A stretch of DNA of 64,000 nt from Bostrychus sinensis (lineage: Eukaryota; Chordata; Actinopteri; Gobiiformes; Eleotridae). This document shows positions 55,030 through 64,000 of the stretch, piece after piece. The DNA lies in contig CM036247.1 in NCBI GenBank assembly GCA_020698575.1, forward strand, positions 29,860,431 to 29,924,430, in the 5' to 3' direction. Each line of letters opens with the position of its first letter. Position 1 is the stretch's first letter. The translations under genes were made by a program, and so were the position numbers. The notes under the pieces were generated by a model. That model saw only the letters and a program-made list of their open reading frames with translations, made no database searches and had not been told where the DNA came from.

Positions 55030-55470
55030 CTGTAACATTTAACCAAGCTGTGACTTCATATCAACAATTCAGCTTATAACATGGCACAAACAAACTTGGT
55101 GAAATAGTTATAACTGATTATATGAGAAATTTCACAGAATGGCCTTAACACAAGCATGCTCAGTGAACTTAAAATAATCAAAACTGATATTGTCTATTTT
55201 CAAAGGTTTCCTAACTCAGAGGGAAAAAAGTCTATATAATTTTGCAATGTTTATGTAATTGTTACTAAACTGTGAATAAAAATCATCCAAGATGTTAACA
55301 TTGAGCGAGATCCAGAGAAAATTGAACCATCTCTTATGGACTTAGAAATAAATGTACGATGTCTTTGACAAACCCTAAGAAAATGAAAGAAAAGGCAATA
55401 ACACATTTATACACACATTTATACAAAGGAAGACAAAGTAAATACTCAAAATCAATACTAAAGTAAACTT

Positions 55471-56381
55471 CAGTGATGGGCAATTTACTTCAAAAAGTAA
55501 CTAGTTATGGTTACAAATTACTTCTCCCAAAGAGTAAGTAGTAATTAAATCACTGCATTATAAAATTAACTAGTTACTAGGCAAAGTAACTATGGCTTTA
55601 CTTGTGGTGTTAGAACAAGAAAACATAATAGATGTGACAATTAACCTTTAAGAAGTTCCATTGACAGGTTGGGGCCAAATGTAGTCCTAGTAATCCTGGT
55701 TTAGTCCTGGAGTAGACCTAGTTTGTTCATTACTTAGACCTGGTTTAGACCCATTTCAGACATGGTTTAGTCCAGGTTTAATCCTTGTGTAATAAGTTTA
55801 GATTCTGGTTTAGGCTTGGTTTAATCCTGATTTAGACCTGTTAAGAGTCCTGGTTTAGACCTGGTTTAGTCCCAGCTTAGACATGGTTTATTCTGAATTA
55901 AGTTCTGGTTTATTCCTATAGGCTACAGTAAAAAAAATCTGTGACCTCTATGGTTCGGACAGCCCTGCTCGTGGAGCTCACGCCAGCCAAGGGCGTCTTG
56001 GTGGTGACAGTGTGGTGCTTCATTTCAGAAATAAGAGGCCTGTGTTACAAGTTTTTAATGCGCGACGCGGAGCCGTAGAATGGCCTGATGCGGCGCGGAG
56101 ACAGAGAAAAAGTGAAACTAACTACAGCGCAGTCTCTGCCCCACAACCCAACTAAAGCACTGCGGCGTTTTACCCCGCTTCTGTCTTGGGCAAACTCGCA
56201 AACCTCTCTACTCTGAAATGCAACCACTGAAGTTAGGCGCTCACAGCCGCTCCTCCTCTGTCTCCTGCCCCAAGTTACGCGCCACATTTTATTGTCAGTA
56301 ACTGTAACTGTGTTGTACCCATGGAAAAAGTAATTAGTAAAAAAACAAATACTTTTATTATAGCTTAACATTCCAGCACTG
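55471..56381. mobile_element. hAT-like non-autonomous element
   Basis: The ends CAGTGATGGGCAA and CATTCCAGCACTG are inverted (CAGTG(A/C)TGG). Eight-bp flanks GTAAACTT and GTAAAATT match at 7 of 8, as for a hAT insertion. Inside are 'agtaactagttac' motifs typical of hAT termini, the minisatellite below and a GC-rich core. It lies within the Merlin gene intron. Confidence 0.7.
55670..55920 (+). repeat. TCCTGGTTTAGACCTGGTTTAG-type minisatellite
   Basis: About 20 degenerate copies of an 11-13 bp unit with consensus near CCTGGTTTAGA, inside the hAT-like element. Confidence 0.8.
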
Positions 56382-56484
56382 GTAAAATTACAGCCACCTT
56401 AAATTTATTATTATTCAAGTAGAAGTAAAAATACTCAATACATTTATTACTTGAGTAAAAGTAAAAAAAAAAAATAGTATTTAA

Positions 56485-56953
56485 AGTTACACTGTGTAAG
56501 ATTCCCGGTCTTGCGCCTCTAGAGGCCACAGGTGCCACTGCACCGTCGCAAAACGTAAACACTAGGGCCCCTCCTCCTTCTGAAACTGTGCGAGCGTGCG
56601 TCTATTTCCATCATTGTTTCAACTTTAGTTGACCAGCTGCTACCTTTGGAAGTTTGGACTGGATCTTCTATAGAGTTAGCGCTAGCGTTAGCTTATCAAC
56701 AAATATCGCACAATGGAAAATAATAACGCTAAAAGTAGCTTCCTGGTTATACCTGCGCCTCAAGTCGTTCCCTGTCACGTGACTCTTCCTCAACAGCGGA
56801 GCGCTCCCGGCCAAGTTGCGAGGGCGGTTTCTCAGTACGGAAGCCCCGCTCGGAGCAACAGATCGCGCCTCAGGCCTTATAATCGCTCAAAAAAATCACA
56901 AAAACAAGTCAGTATGCCCCACATATTTAGGAGAAAAGTTACACAGTGTAACT
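56485..56953. mobile_element. piggyBac-like MITE, TTAA target sites
   Basis: AGTTACACTGTGTAA at the left end is the exact reverse complement of TTACACAGTGTAACT at the right end, and TTAA lies at both borders (56,481-56,484; 56,954-56,957). The 469-bp interior is GC-rich with no transposase; its open frames are not recognised. Confidence 0.85.
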
Positions 56954-56987
56954 TTAACAATAACCAAGATTGCAATTACTACAACTG
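56954..56987 (-). pseudogene. possible Merlin exon fragment, second zinc knuckle
   Basis: After TTTTTAG the minus strand, in the phase left by the upstream exon, reads (C)SCSNCNLGYC and stops where the TTAA-flanked MITE begins. CSNC would be the second half of the N-terminal zinc ribbon. Very short, so tentative. Confidence 0.35.
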
Positions 56988-57063
56988 CTAAAAAGAGTAA
57001 AAAGAAGAGATTTTGTAGTGGCATGGGTAGAATAAATGGGCAAGAAATGTTGTTAAAACTTAC

Positions 57064-57259
57064 CAACGATATCCATCATTTGTATTTCCACCTTTTTTCA
57101 TTTGCATGTGTCTTCTGCACAGAGGGCATATCTTCTTTTTGCCGAGCAGTTTCATTTTTTGAAGCCATTTTATTAGCACAAGTGTCTTTTTTTTCCCCCT
57201 TTCCACTTTTTCTAATAATTTTTGAACAAACGTTGACCTCATATTAATGCAATCCAATA
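57064..57259 (-). pseudogene. Merlin transposase N-terminal zinc-ribbon exon
   Basis: 196 bp between CTGACAG and GTAAGT. It encodes LIKWLQKMKLLGKKKICPLC then RRHMQMKKGGNTNDGYR, matching the ISXO2-like N-terminus with its CPxC first knuckle and DGYRW. Another frame of the same exon is also open (starting MASKNETARQ), but the zinc-ribbon match decides. It begins in phase 1 and ends in phase 2. Confidence 0.65.
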
Positions 57260-57785
57260 CTGTCAGGGACAATAAAAAACAACATTATTGGCAGGAGGGG
57301 AACAAATATCTGGTCTGTCCGGAAATCAGCCCCGTCTCCAGAACAACCCATACTTTCATTGTCGATCCCATTAAAATTCCGTAATAAAACAAATAAATAA
57401 ATAAACTGGCAATAAATGTAACCCTACCTCATATTTTAGACACCTAAAATGAGAAAAGTGACATACATACTGAACTGTATGAAAGCTGAGCTATTATCAA
57501 AAACAAAACAACAGCCACGGTCAAAGCATTGAAAAGAAAGAGCTGTGAATGAGTACATAAGAGTAAAAAACAAAATACTATTAAATTACAAATAAAAGCT
57601 ATATAACAATTTCAGAATTAGCTCATGTTTTATGTTGCAAAGTAAAAAAAAACAAAAAACAACCAAACATAAAACTGAAAAGGACATACATGCTTATATG
57701 ACAGTGTTTTAATTAGACCATTTCATTAATTTAAATGAACATTTAATTATGAACATTTAATTACATTTTTATAGCACAAAAAAGG

Positions 57786-58022
57786 CATTTTTCTTCAATA
57801 GCTTTTAGATCACGTGACCCACTGACTCCAAACCACTGCAGAATAATTCCACACAATAAGTACAATCGGGTACGGCAAATGATTTTAGCTTGTCATGCTT
57901 TATGTTATTTTAACTAAATTTTTACTGTAAAAAATCAGGTTTTTCTTCAATAGCTTTTAGCTCACGTAACCCACTGACTCCAAACTATTGCAGAATAATT
58001 CAGCATGATCAGAACAATCGGG
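57786..58022 (+). repeat. direct repeat, two ~85-bp copies
   Basis: TTTTCTTCAATAGCTTTTAG plus CTGACTCCAAAC...GCAGAATAATTC occurs at about 57,789-57,870 and 57,941-58,022, spaced by about 152 bp. Confidence 0.75.
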
Positions 58023-58339
58023 AGGAAGATTCAGATACAGAACATTGCAAAGTGAAGCCTAGAGTGGGGCAGTCACGCTGTGGGTTTTATTGGTTGTCAT
58101 GACATTCCCATGACATTCACAAACACAAATCACAACTTCCTTTTTAGCCTTTCGGAAGTGCTGGTTAGTCATACCAATGCATACGCAGTGATACCACCTG
58201 TCACATGTGTCACATCAGATCTGTAGATGAGAAAGAATTTTATTATTACTTCATAAGTAAAAGTTTACTTGTTATTACAACATGTACTAGTCATCAAAAC
58301 TTAGGCATATCTGACTTTTGGATTGTTTTACATATATAT

Positions 58340-58390
58340 ACACACATAGAGAGGGAGAGGGAGAGAGAGAGAGAGAGAGGGAGAGAGTGA
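58340..58390 (+). repeat. (GA)n microsatellite
   Basis: GAGAGGGAGAGG-type tract, 50 bp. It lies just downstream of the donor of the small exon on the minus strand. Confidence 0.9.
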
Positions 58391-58422
58391 AGAGTGAGAG
58401 AAAGTAATATTCTTTGATTTAC

Positions 58423-58512
58423 CCAGGATTACATTAGGTTTTCGACTTGGTGGTTTTTGAATTGGTGGCTTAAAAGCGGCACACATGGCACAGCAGTTGT
58501 CCTCATCCAGCA
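58423..58512 (-). CDS. candidate small exon, unrecognised, phase 1-1
   Basis: 90 bp between TTTGCCAG and GTAAAT. It encodes VLDEDNCCAMCAAFKPPIQK and PPSRKPNVIL, cysteine- and proline-rich with a CxxC-like CCAMC. Its phase fits the candidate exon at 61,246-61,363 upstream and the zinc-ribbon exon at 57,064 downstream. I do not recognise the sequence. It could be an N-terminal extension of the Merlin gene or part of another gene. Confidence 0.4.
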
Positions 58513-59388
58513 CTGGCAAAAAACAAACAAACATTGAAATATTTCATGTGTATTGAGGACTGTAACTAGTTTGAATATGGATAGCAATCACTGCAGGGTG
58601 TCGGGTTAGGACAGCAATTGTATGTTCAGGTGAGTGCAGAGTAATAAAGACAATGTCCAGGTTCAGAGATATAGAACTTCTTGTTTAATGTCTACTTGTA
58701 GGTTGGTGTGTGTGGTTTTGCTACAACAGAACAAACAATACAATATATTAGTGGTGCGCATAAGCACTCATTGTAATAAGCACAACCAAGGTGGCCACAA
58801 TGATAATAATGATAATGAAAATATTGGTACAGGCCTGCTACAGGGCTGGTAATATTAATTAGCTATACAGATGTACAACATAACTGCACATAAACTGAAC
58901 ATCCCAGCCTTCAGTAATGCACTGTGTACATAGAAATAGCATACAAACAACATAATAAGGTATCCCTGCTTAAAACAGGACTGACAGACATATTCTGAAA
59001 CAAATGTAATGGTAGCAAGTCTTAATTAGGTAGCTATGACGCTAGCAGTTAGCTCTTATTTGGATGCTACACAGTCTCCAAACTACAATAAAACTCTACA
59101 TAAAACATGGTAAAAACACAGGTTTAGGGCTTTAGCAAAATGAGAATCAAACACAAAACAAGGTTACTCACTTTCTATGAACGCACACTGTCAAATAGAC
59201 ATTAAAACAAGTGAACTAAATAGAACAAGGATAAGTGGGCACTGTGGAGACAGTCTTTTGTACATCATGCATTGATTTATTGTATGGTTAACATTCAGTC
59301 TGGTCTCCTAGTTTCACATAGCAGGAATGCAGGAAACTGCATCTTGTTAAATAGTATCAAAATTCAGATGGGGAACACTTACAGTTTT

Positions 59389-59935
59389 TCTCAGTCGCTT
59401 TGGCACATTTCTCAGATCAGAACTTACATTTTTTAAACTACTTGTTTAATGTTATAATACTTAGTTACCTTTGCAACTCTAAAAAGACATTGATTGACAA
59501 TTTATTTCACAATGACTGAATGCTTCGGTCCATTTTTGCAACTGAGTTTGTACAATTGTCAGCTGTTGTCAGCAGTTGCTGAAGATATTCATAGTGATGT
59601 TCAATAGAATCTCAGGTTTGTCGAAATGTAATGTGTAGGAGGACTTGCAAAATTACTGTAATTCTTTCATCATTCCTCCTTTTTTTTAAAGGGATCACAG
59701 GTGACTGGGGTTCAATCCCAGTAACTGTGGGCCTTAGGTGGGCTACACCCTAGACAATGGCCAGTTAGTTGCAGGATTGACAAGTCGACATAACACACAC
59801 AGACAGACAACTATTCACTCTCACATTCATTCACTGAGGGCAATTTAGAATGACCAGTTGTGCTAACACATGACTCTATTAATCATTGATCTTCTTGCTG
59901 GGAGGTAAGAGCGCTAACGGTTCTGCCACTGTGAC
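59389..59935. repeat. local duplicate unit 1 (dispersed repeat plus SINE fragment)
   Basis: Starts ACAGTTTTTCTCAGTCGC and includes a SINE fragment (59,700-59,935, 'gggccttaggtgggctacaccctagacaatggcc', ending CTTGCTGGGAGGTAA). A diverged copy of the same arrangement is at 61,404-62,200. Confidence 0.55.
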
Positions 59936-59958
59936 CGTTAACTGCAAAAGGTCAACCT

Positions 59959-60001
<43 letters not shown>
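59959..60001 (+). repeat. (TA)n microsatellite
   Basis: About 20 TA units. Confidence 0.95.
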
Positions 60002-60004
<3 letters not shown>

Positions 60005-61245
60005 GTATATTTGGACTATATTGTACAGTAACTGTCCTACTAAAGAATTCTTTCAACAACATGGCGTATCAGTAAATTACAAGATCAATTATTTGAGTCC
60101 TGTTCCACATTTTTCCAGTAAAGTCTGATAAAGCGGATGACAGCGGTGTCCAGCCACATTAGCTAGCTTTTTTGCTGATACATAAACTGACAAAATGTTA
60201 AAGCTTGTGGATGTCATATTCATAAACAATGACACAAAAACTTAAAATTTTGGTAGCTCTGACAGGTTAACTGACCAAATAATAACTTGGATACATAATA
60301 CATTGTGACATTTGTATGAATTATATTTAGAAATGCACATAAAGTGTTGTAAATTTAAGGTCAGGGCCTGAGGAATCTAAAGCTACTGAGAAAAACTATA
60401 TTTTAGAGACAATAGTTCTGAGTTGTAGGGCTGTAATTAATTATTTTGCTTATCAATTTATCTGTAAACATTCACACAATTTCTCTTATAGATTTTTTAA
60501 AGATAATGTGTTTTCATATTTGGAGTAGTTAAAGTTTAGACATGTATAGAGAAGGGATACCCACTAGAGATGCCACAATTCTAAGTTTTAAAATGAACCA
60601 TATGGTTTGTCGTCCACAGTTCTTACATCTTTAAACCAGTGTTTCAGCACAGTTTCTTTTCCTTTCACTTTCACCTCTCAACCTTTAAAATTAGCCTACT
60701 TTTACATGTTCCATATTATTTCTAACGGAACTTAGCACCAGAAAAAATTGGCCAATGTCTACAGTTCTTTGATTTTATAATCTTACAAAAGAGACTACTA
60801 GATCATAAAGTTTATAGCTCTTTTGGTACTGAGAGAAAAGTAATTCAGTTCATAGTAAATTAAAAAGGAGTAAATATCAATTTTGTTATGTATAACTAAG
60901 ATCTATTTGTCATTTATCTATATTCAAAACTGAGATATTACTTTTTATTCAGTTTTTCTAATATTCAAAAAGTTTCAAAAGCGAACAAAAACTGTGAAGA
61001 CAAAAATGTGGTATGAACCAAACAATAGGCAAAGTGAACCATTGCATTCCTAATACACGCTATCAGTAGAAAGATGCACAGATTAGAGCTGCCACAAAAC
61101 AACCGCTGGATGTTTATGTTTGTTTGTTACATATGGATCCCCATTAGTTGCAACCAAGAAATAAGTCTTCCTAGGGTTCATTATCATATGGATATTATGA
61201 AAAAAAAAGGCAATTACTGTAACTTTGTTGCAATTTGTTGCATAC
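60002..61245. other. no gene seen
   Basis: AT-rich sequence with no exon-like open segment, RNA gene or transposon end that I can support. Confidence 0.5.
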
Positions 61246-61363
61246 CCGATTCATGCAGGACGTCTGAGGCCATTTGTCTTCTCTCTCCTGCCATCACCTT
61301 TTTTGTTGTTTGAAAATCCACTTTAGGAGGCTGGGGGAATGCCTCCATTATCGCTTTTCCCAT
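61246..61363 (-). CDS. candidate start exon, unrecognised
   Basis: It opens MGKAIMEAFPQPPKVDFQTT and continues KKVMAGERRQMASDVLHES before a GTATGC donor in phase 1. Composition is protein-like and the phase joins in frame to 58,423-58,512. A second ATG lies at 61,348. Promoter evidence is lacking and the family is unknown to me. Confidence 0.4.
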
Positions 61364-61403
61364 CTTAAAATGCAAAAAAGAAAATGAGAAATTTGCAATT
61401 ACA

Positions 61404-62200
61404 GTTTTTCACAATCGCTTTAGCACATATCTCATATCAGAACTTAAAAAATAAAACTACTTGTACAGACTTCAAATAGTTTAATTATTTTATTAAATCA
61501 AAACATACATTTCTTGTGTTTACAATAATCAAATGCTCTGGGGCATTCTTGCAAATGAGTTTGTATAGTTTTGTAATTTTGTAATAATTTTGTAATAATT
61601 TGTATTGTTTGTTTCTTAGACTATTTAGCTGGGATTCAGTGTAATGCATTTTCATCAGCATCACTAAAGCAACTCACAGTCTAAATCTTAAAAATATTTA
61701 GGCACAACTTCATCGACTTGAGTCATTGCCACTAAGATGAATAAACCAAATAAAATATGTCATTAATTGAAATATTATAAGTTCCCATTGTTCATTTGAT
61801 ATAAGGCAGTGGTTTGCACATTGGCATTACTTCTACCATTTTACCCTTTTCCTTAAACCTTACTGAGAAGTTCTACTAGAAACAGATGGAAGGTTTATGA
61901 TCCATGGTCACATGACCCCAGTGGCTTCCATGGATGCTGTTCAAAGGGATTTTCATAGTGATTATGAATAGAATCGTTGGCCCAATACAGAACGTCAGGT
62001 GTAGGATGACCGCATGTAATGTATTCATCCTTTTCTGCTTTTCCTTGTTAGGGGTTGCAAGTGACGAGCCTATCCCCTAGAGAATGGGCAGTTTAGAGGC
62101 TTGAAAACATCAGACAGACAACCACTCGCATTCATTCACGAGGCGCAATTTAAATTGACTCAATATTCTTGCTGGGAGGTAATACTAACTGCTCTGTAAT
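61404..62200. repeat. local duplicate unit 2 (dispersed repeat plus SINE fragment)
   Basis: Starts ACAGTTTTTCACAATCGC and ends with a SINE fragment (62,030-62,185, CTTGCTGGGAGGTAATAC). Diverged from unit 1 at 59,389. Confidence 0.5.
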
Positions 62201-62609
62201 AATATAAAAGAATATAAAAACAAAACAAAAAAGATTAGATAGTTATACCTGCCACTTAATTTTTAGATTACAAAAGTTTCATGTTAATTTTTGCTAGATA
62301 AAAGACTACTATCCTAAAATTGTGGGCTTTTAAAATAATGATTAAAAATGAGACAATCAACTCACAAGGAGTTAAGAGTGAATGAATGGAGCTGGCAGTA
62401 GCTGCACAAATGCTGGTAAAGATAAAAGAACAAAGTAAAATACTTTTATAGATCATTTTAGAGTCTGCATGAACGGGTTGATATTGTGTGTGACAAGCCC
62501 ATCTGCCTTTTTCTTCTACAGATATTGCTGTTTATATTTCTATGTACATAGTTATAGTTCCTAATATAGGTCTGATTATGTCTGTTCCTGATACATTTAG
62601 TTCATTGCT

Positions 62610-62850
62610 ATCCACATGTTGTTCCTCTGTCCCGCTCCCTCTTGGGTAAGTGGATATTGTTTCAGGTGCATGGCTTGCATTGTTTGCTGTTAGATGTCCA
62701 GGTAATGACCTCAGCTAGCCCCACCTATGGCTCCATCCTCACTGATGGTGGACCTCTGCTGGACCTCTCCCAGACCTCCCATCTTCAGATGCCTGGCTCG
62801 CTATTAGACATCCCAGTGTTGACCTTAGCTGGCGAGGCAGGTGAGGCTGC
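62610..62850 (+). mobile_element. LINE-derived fragment related to 24,180-24,400
   Basis: Contains 'cccgctccctcttggg', 'gtttcaggtgcatggct...gctgttagatgtcc' and 'ccttagctgg', the same order as in the L2-like copy at 24.2 kb. The reading frame through it is not a real gene. Confidence 0.5.
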
Positions 62851-63050
62851 GGAGGCAGGTGAGATGACTGACACAGGTGAGCCTAGTGGGCAGAGAAAAA
62901 AAGTCTTTACTGAAAAACCAAAAGTTTACTGTGATGGGAAAAAACGTCCGTTAACTGTTAAGAATTCTCTATGTCTCTCTATGTCTGTCTCTCTCTCTCT
63001 CCATGTCTGTCTATGTCTGAAACGTAGGCTAAGGTTCACGTAGGCTAGGG

Positions 63051-64000
63051 TAATGATGGATGGTCCATGTACCTTACATTCAATTGGCCTATATTGTTTT
63101 TAAATTGAAAACGAAAAAAACAAATATCCTACACTGTAAAGCCAAATAGTATTTATTACAAGCAAAATTCTAGTGTTCTTACTTAGGGTTCCCCAAAATG
63201 TTGGATCTACTAGAAAGAGATTATTGTTAATAAAAATTTCTTCATATATAGTTACCATAACTAAAGTAACTTCATTAATGAGTTCAAATTTGTACTGGGC
63301 ATGCGCAATAAAGCGTAACGGCCCTCCTCTACACTGAGCAACAGCGCAGGCCTGAGGACTCTGAACTTTGCATGATTTAAGGTAATTAACGCATACTGTC
63401 TTTGTTTTTCTTATGTATTAGTCCAGATCCGGTTCTAGCCAATTCGGTGCCCTAGTCGAGATTGGAATTGCCCCGGCCCACCACACCCCCTCAAATAAAA
63501 AAGGACAAAGACACATACGCATATAAGATAAATGTTGTCCTACTTTTACCATAACAATAGAAGTATCAAGTGTAATAAATTATACTGTTGGTGTTCTTTA
63601 CTCTTTTAAAAGGTCAAATATGTGGCAATATCGCATAAAGTATTTCAAATCAAATAATTACACTCTGGATTTGGACATATTTTACATTAGAAACATGACT
63701 ACTACTGTAACATACAATTTGAAAACACACCTGGATCAGGCTGTTCAAGCTGTGTCTCACTTTCCGTGCTGACGTGATGAGTGAGGGCCCCTCTGCAGCA
63801 CCTTCTTCAGGCCCCTGTTTCTGAAAATATTTTCTCAGTGCATCTAGACAGATGTAGAGTACATAATAACATAAAGTATATTACAGTGAGTACAGTATAA
63901 GAAACATGCAGTTGCAATTTTGCAACAGACAGACTGCAACTACGACATAATTATTGTCTAATAGTTATGATACATAGTCTAGGCTAAATAAACGTGGCAG
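63051..64000. other. no gene seen
   Basis: AT-rich, with a repeat-like 'ggtgccctagtcgagattgg...gccccggcccacca' patch at 63,448-63,490. Nothing else can be assigned before the window edge. Confidence 0.45.

Noticed and set aside
57060..57180. Alternative frame MASKNETARQ... in the zinc-ribbon exon
   Set aside because: It stops after 30 codons, whereas the other frame matches the ISXO2-like zinc ribbon (CPLC, DGYRW).
58205..58390. Frame ending in repeated RE residues
   Set aside because: Translation of the (GA)n microsatellite.
62642..63043. 133-codon plus-strand frame
   Set aside because: It runs through a LINE-derived fragment and a (TC)n tract with no recognised domain.
1..64000. CRISPR array or prokaryotic defence system
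   Set aside because: The regularly spaced similar segments are immunoglobulin exons, not short repeats with unique spacers; the DNA is clearly vertebrate.

Overview
The window looks like teleost fish genomic DNA. The evidence is intron-split immunoglobulin exons with GT/AG borders, many Tc1-type transposon remnants, L2-like and L1-like LINE pieces, a tRNA-like SINE, and hAT-, piggyBac- and Merlin-type DNA elements. I see no bacterial-type operon, rRNA, tRNA gene or CRISPR array. All assignments rest on reading the sequence and on remembered family signatures; no database search was run.

The core (about 3.3-53.0 kb, minus strand) is a tandem duplication of a Siglec/CD22-like receptor gene. 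Gene B runs from its signal exon at 27,460 to its stop at 4,626. Gene A runs from 51,654 to 36,704. Each has a signal peptide, a V-set/C2-set pair, a second V-set/C2-set pair, a long array of Ig exons (mostly 258-264 bp, phase 1-1), a transmembrane exon and two cytoplasmic exons. Both V-sets keep the F-strand arginine that binds sialic acid in Siglecs, so the predicted receptor has two lectin-like heads. Gene B has 19 Ig exons and gene A has 13. Gene A appears to have lost six cassettes by recombination inside one Ig exon.

Both genes carry damage. In gene A one cassette has a 1-bp insertion, and a 1-bp deletion in the last exon removes the ITIM (VIYSTV) that gene B keeps. In gene B two cassettes are frameshifted, and the last Ig exon before the membrane has a 1-bp insertion giving an immediate stop. 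Because nearly all Ig exons are phase 1-1, skipping a damaged exon keeps the frame. A third, decayed copy (one truncated Ig exon with a nonsense codon, next to an L1 fragment) lies between them at 33.4-33.7 kb.

The two duplicons serve as natural empty sites for each other and date several insertions (19.74-21.33 kb, 21.77-22.82 kb, 24.1-24.7 kb and 27.51-28.67 kb in B; 40.7-41.1 kb and 46.9-47.6 kb in A).

The right part (53-64 kb) holds a broken, intron-containing Merlin (ISXO2-like) transposase gene on the minus strand. hAT-like and TTAA-flanked piggyBac-like elements sit inside it, and two upstream exons are phase-compatible with it. The rest is repeats without a supported gene. The left end (0-3.1 kb) holds a LINE reverse-transcriptase fragment and a possible decayed LTR retroelement.
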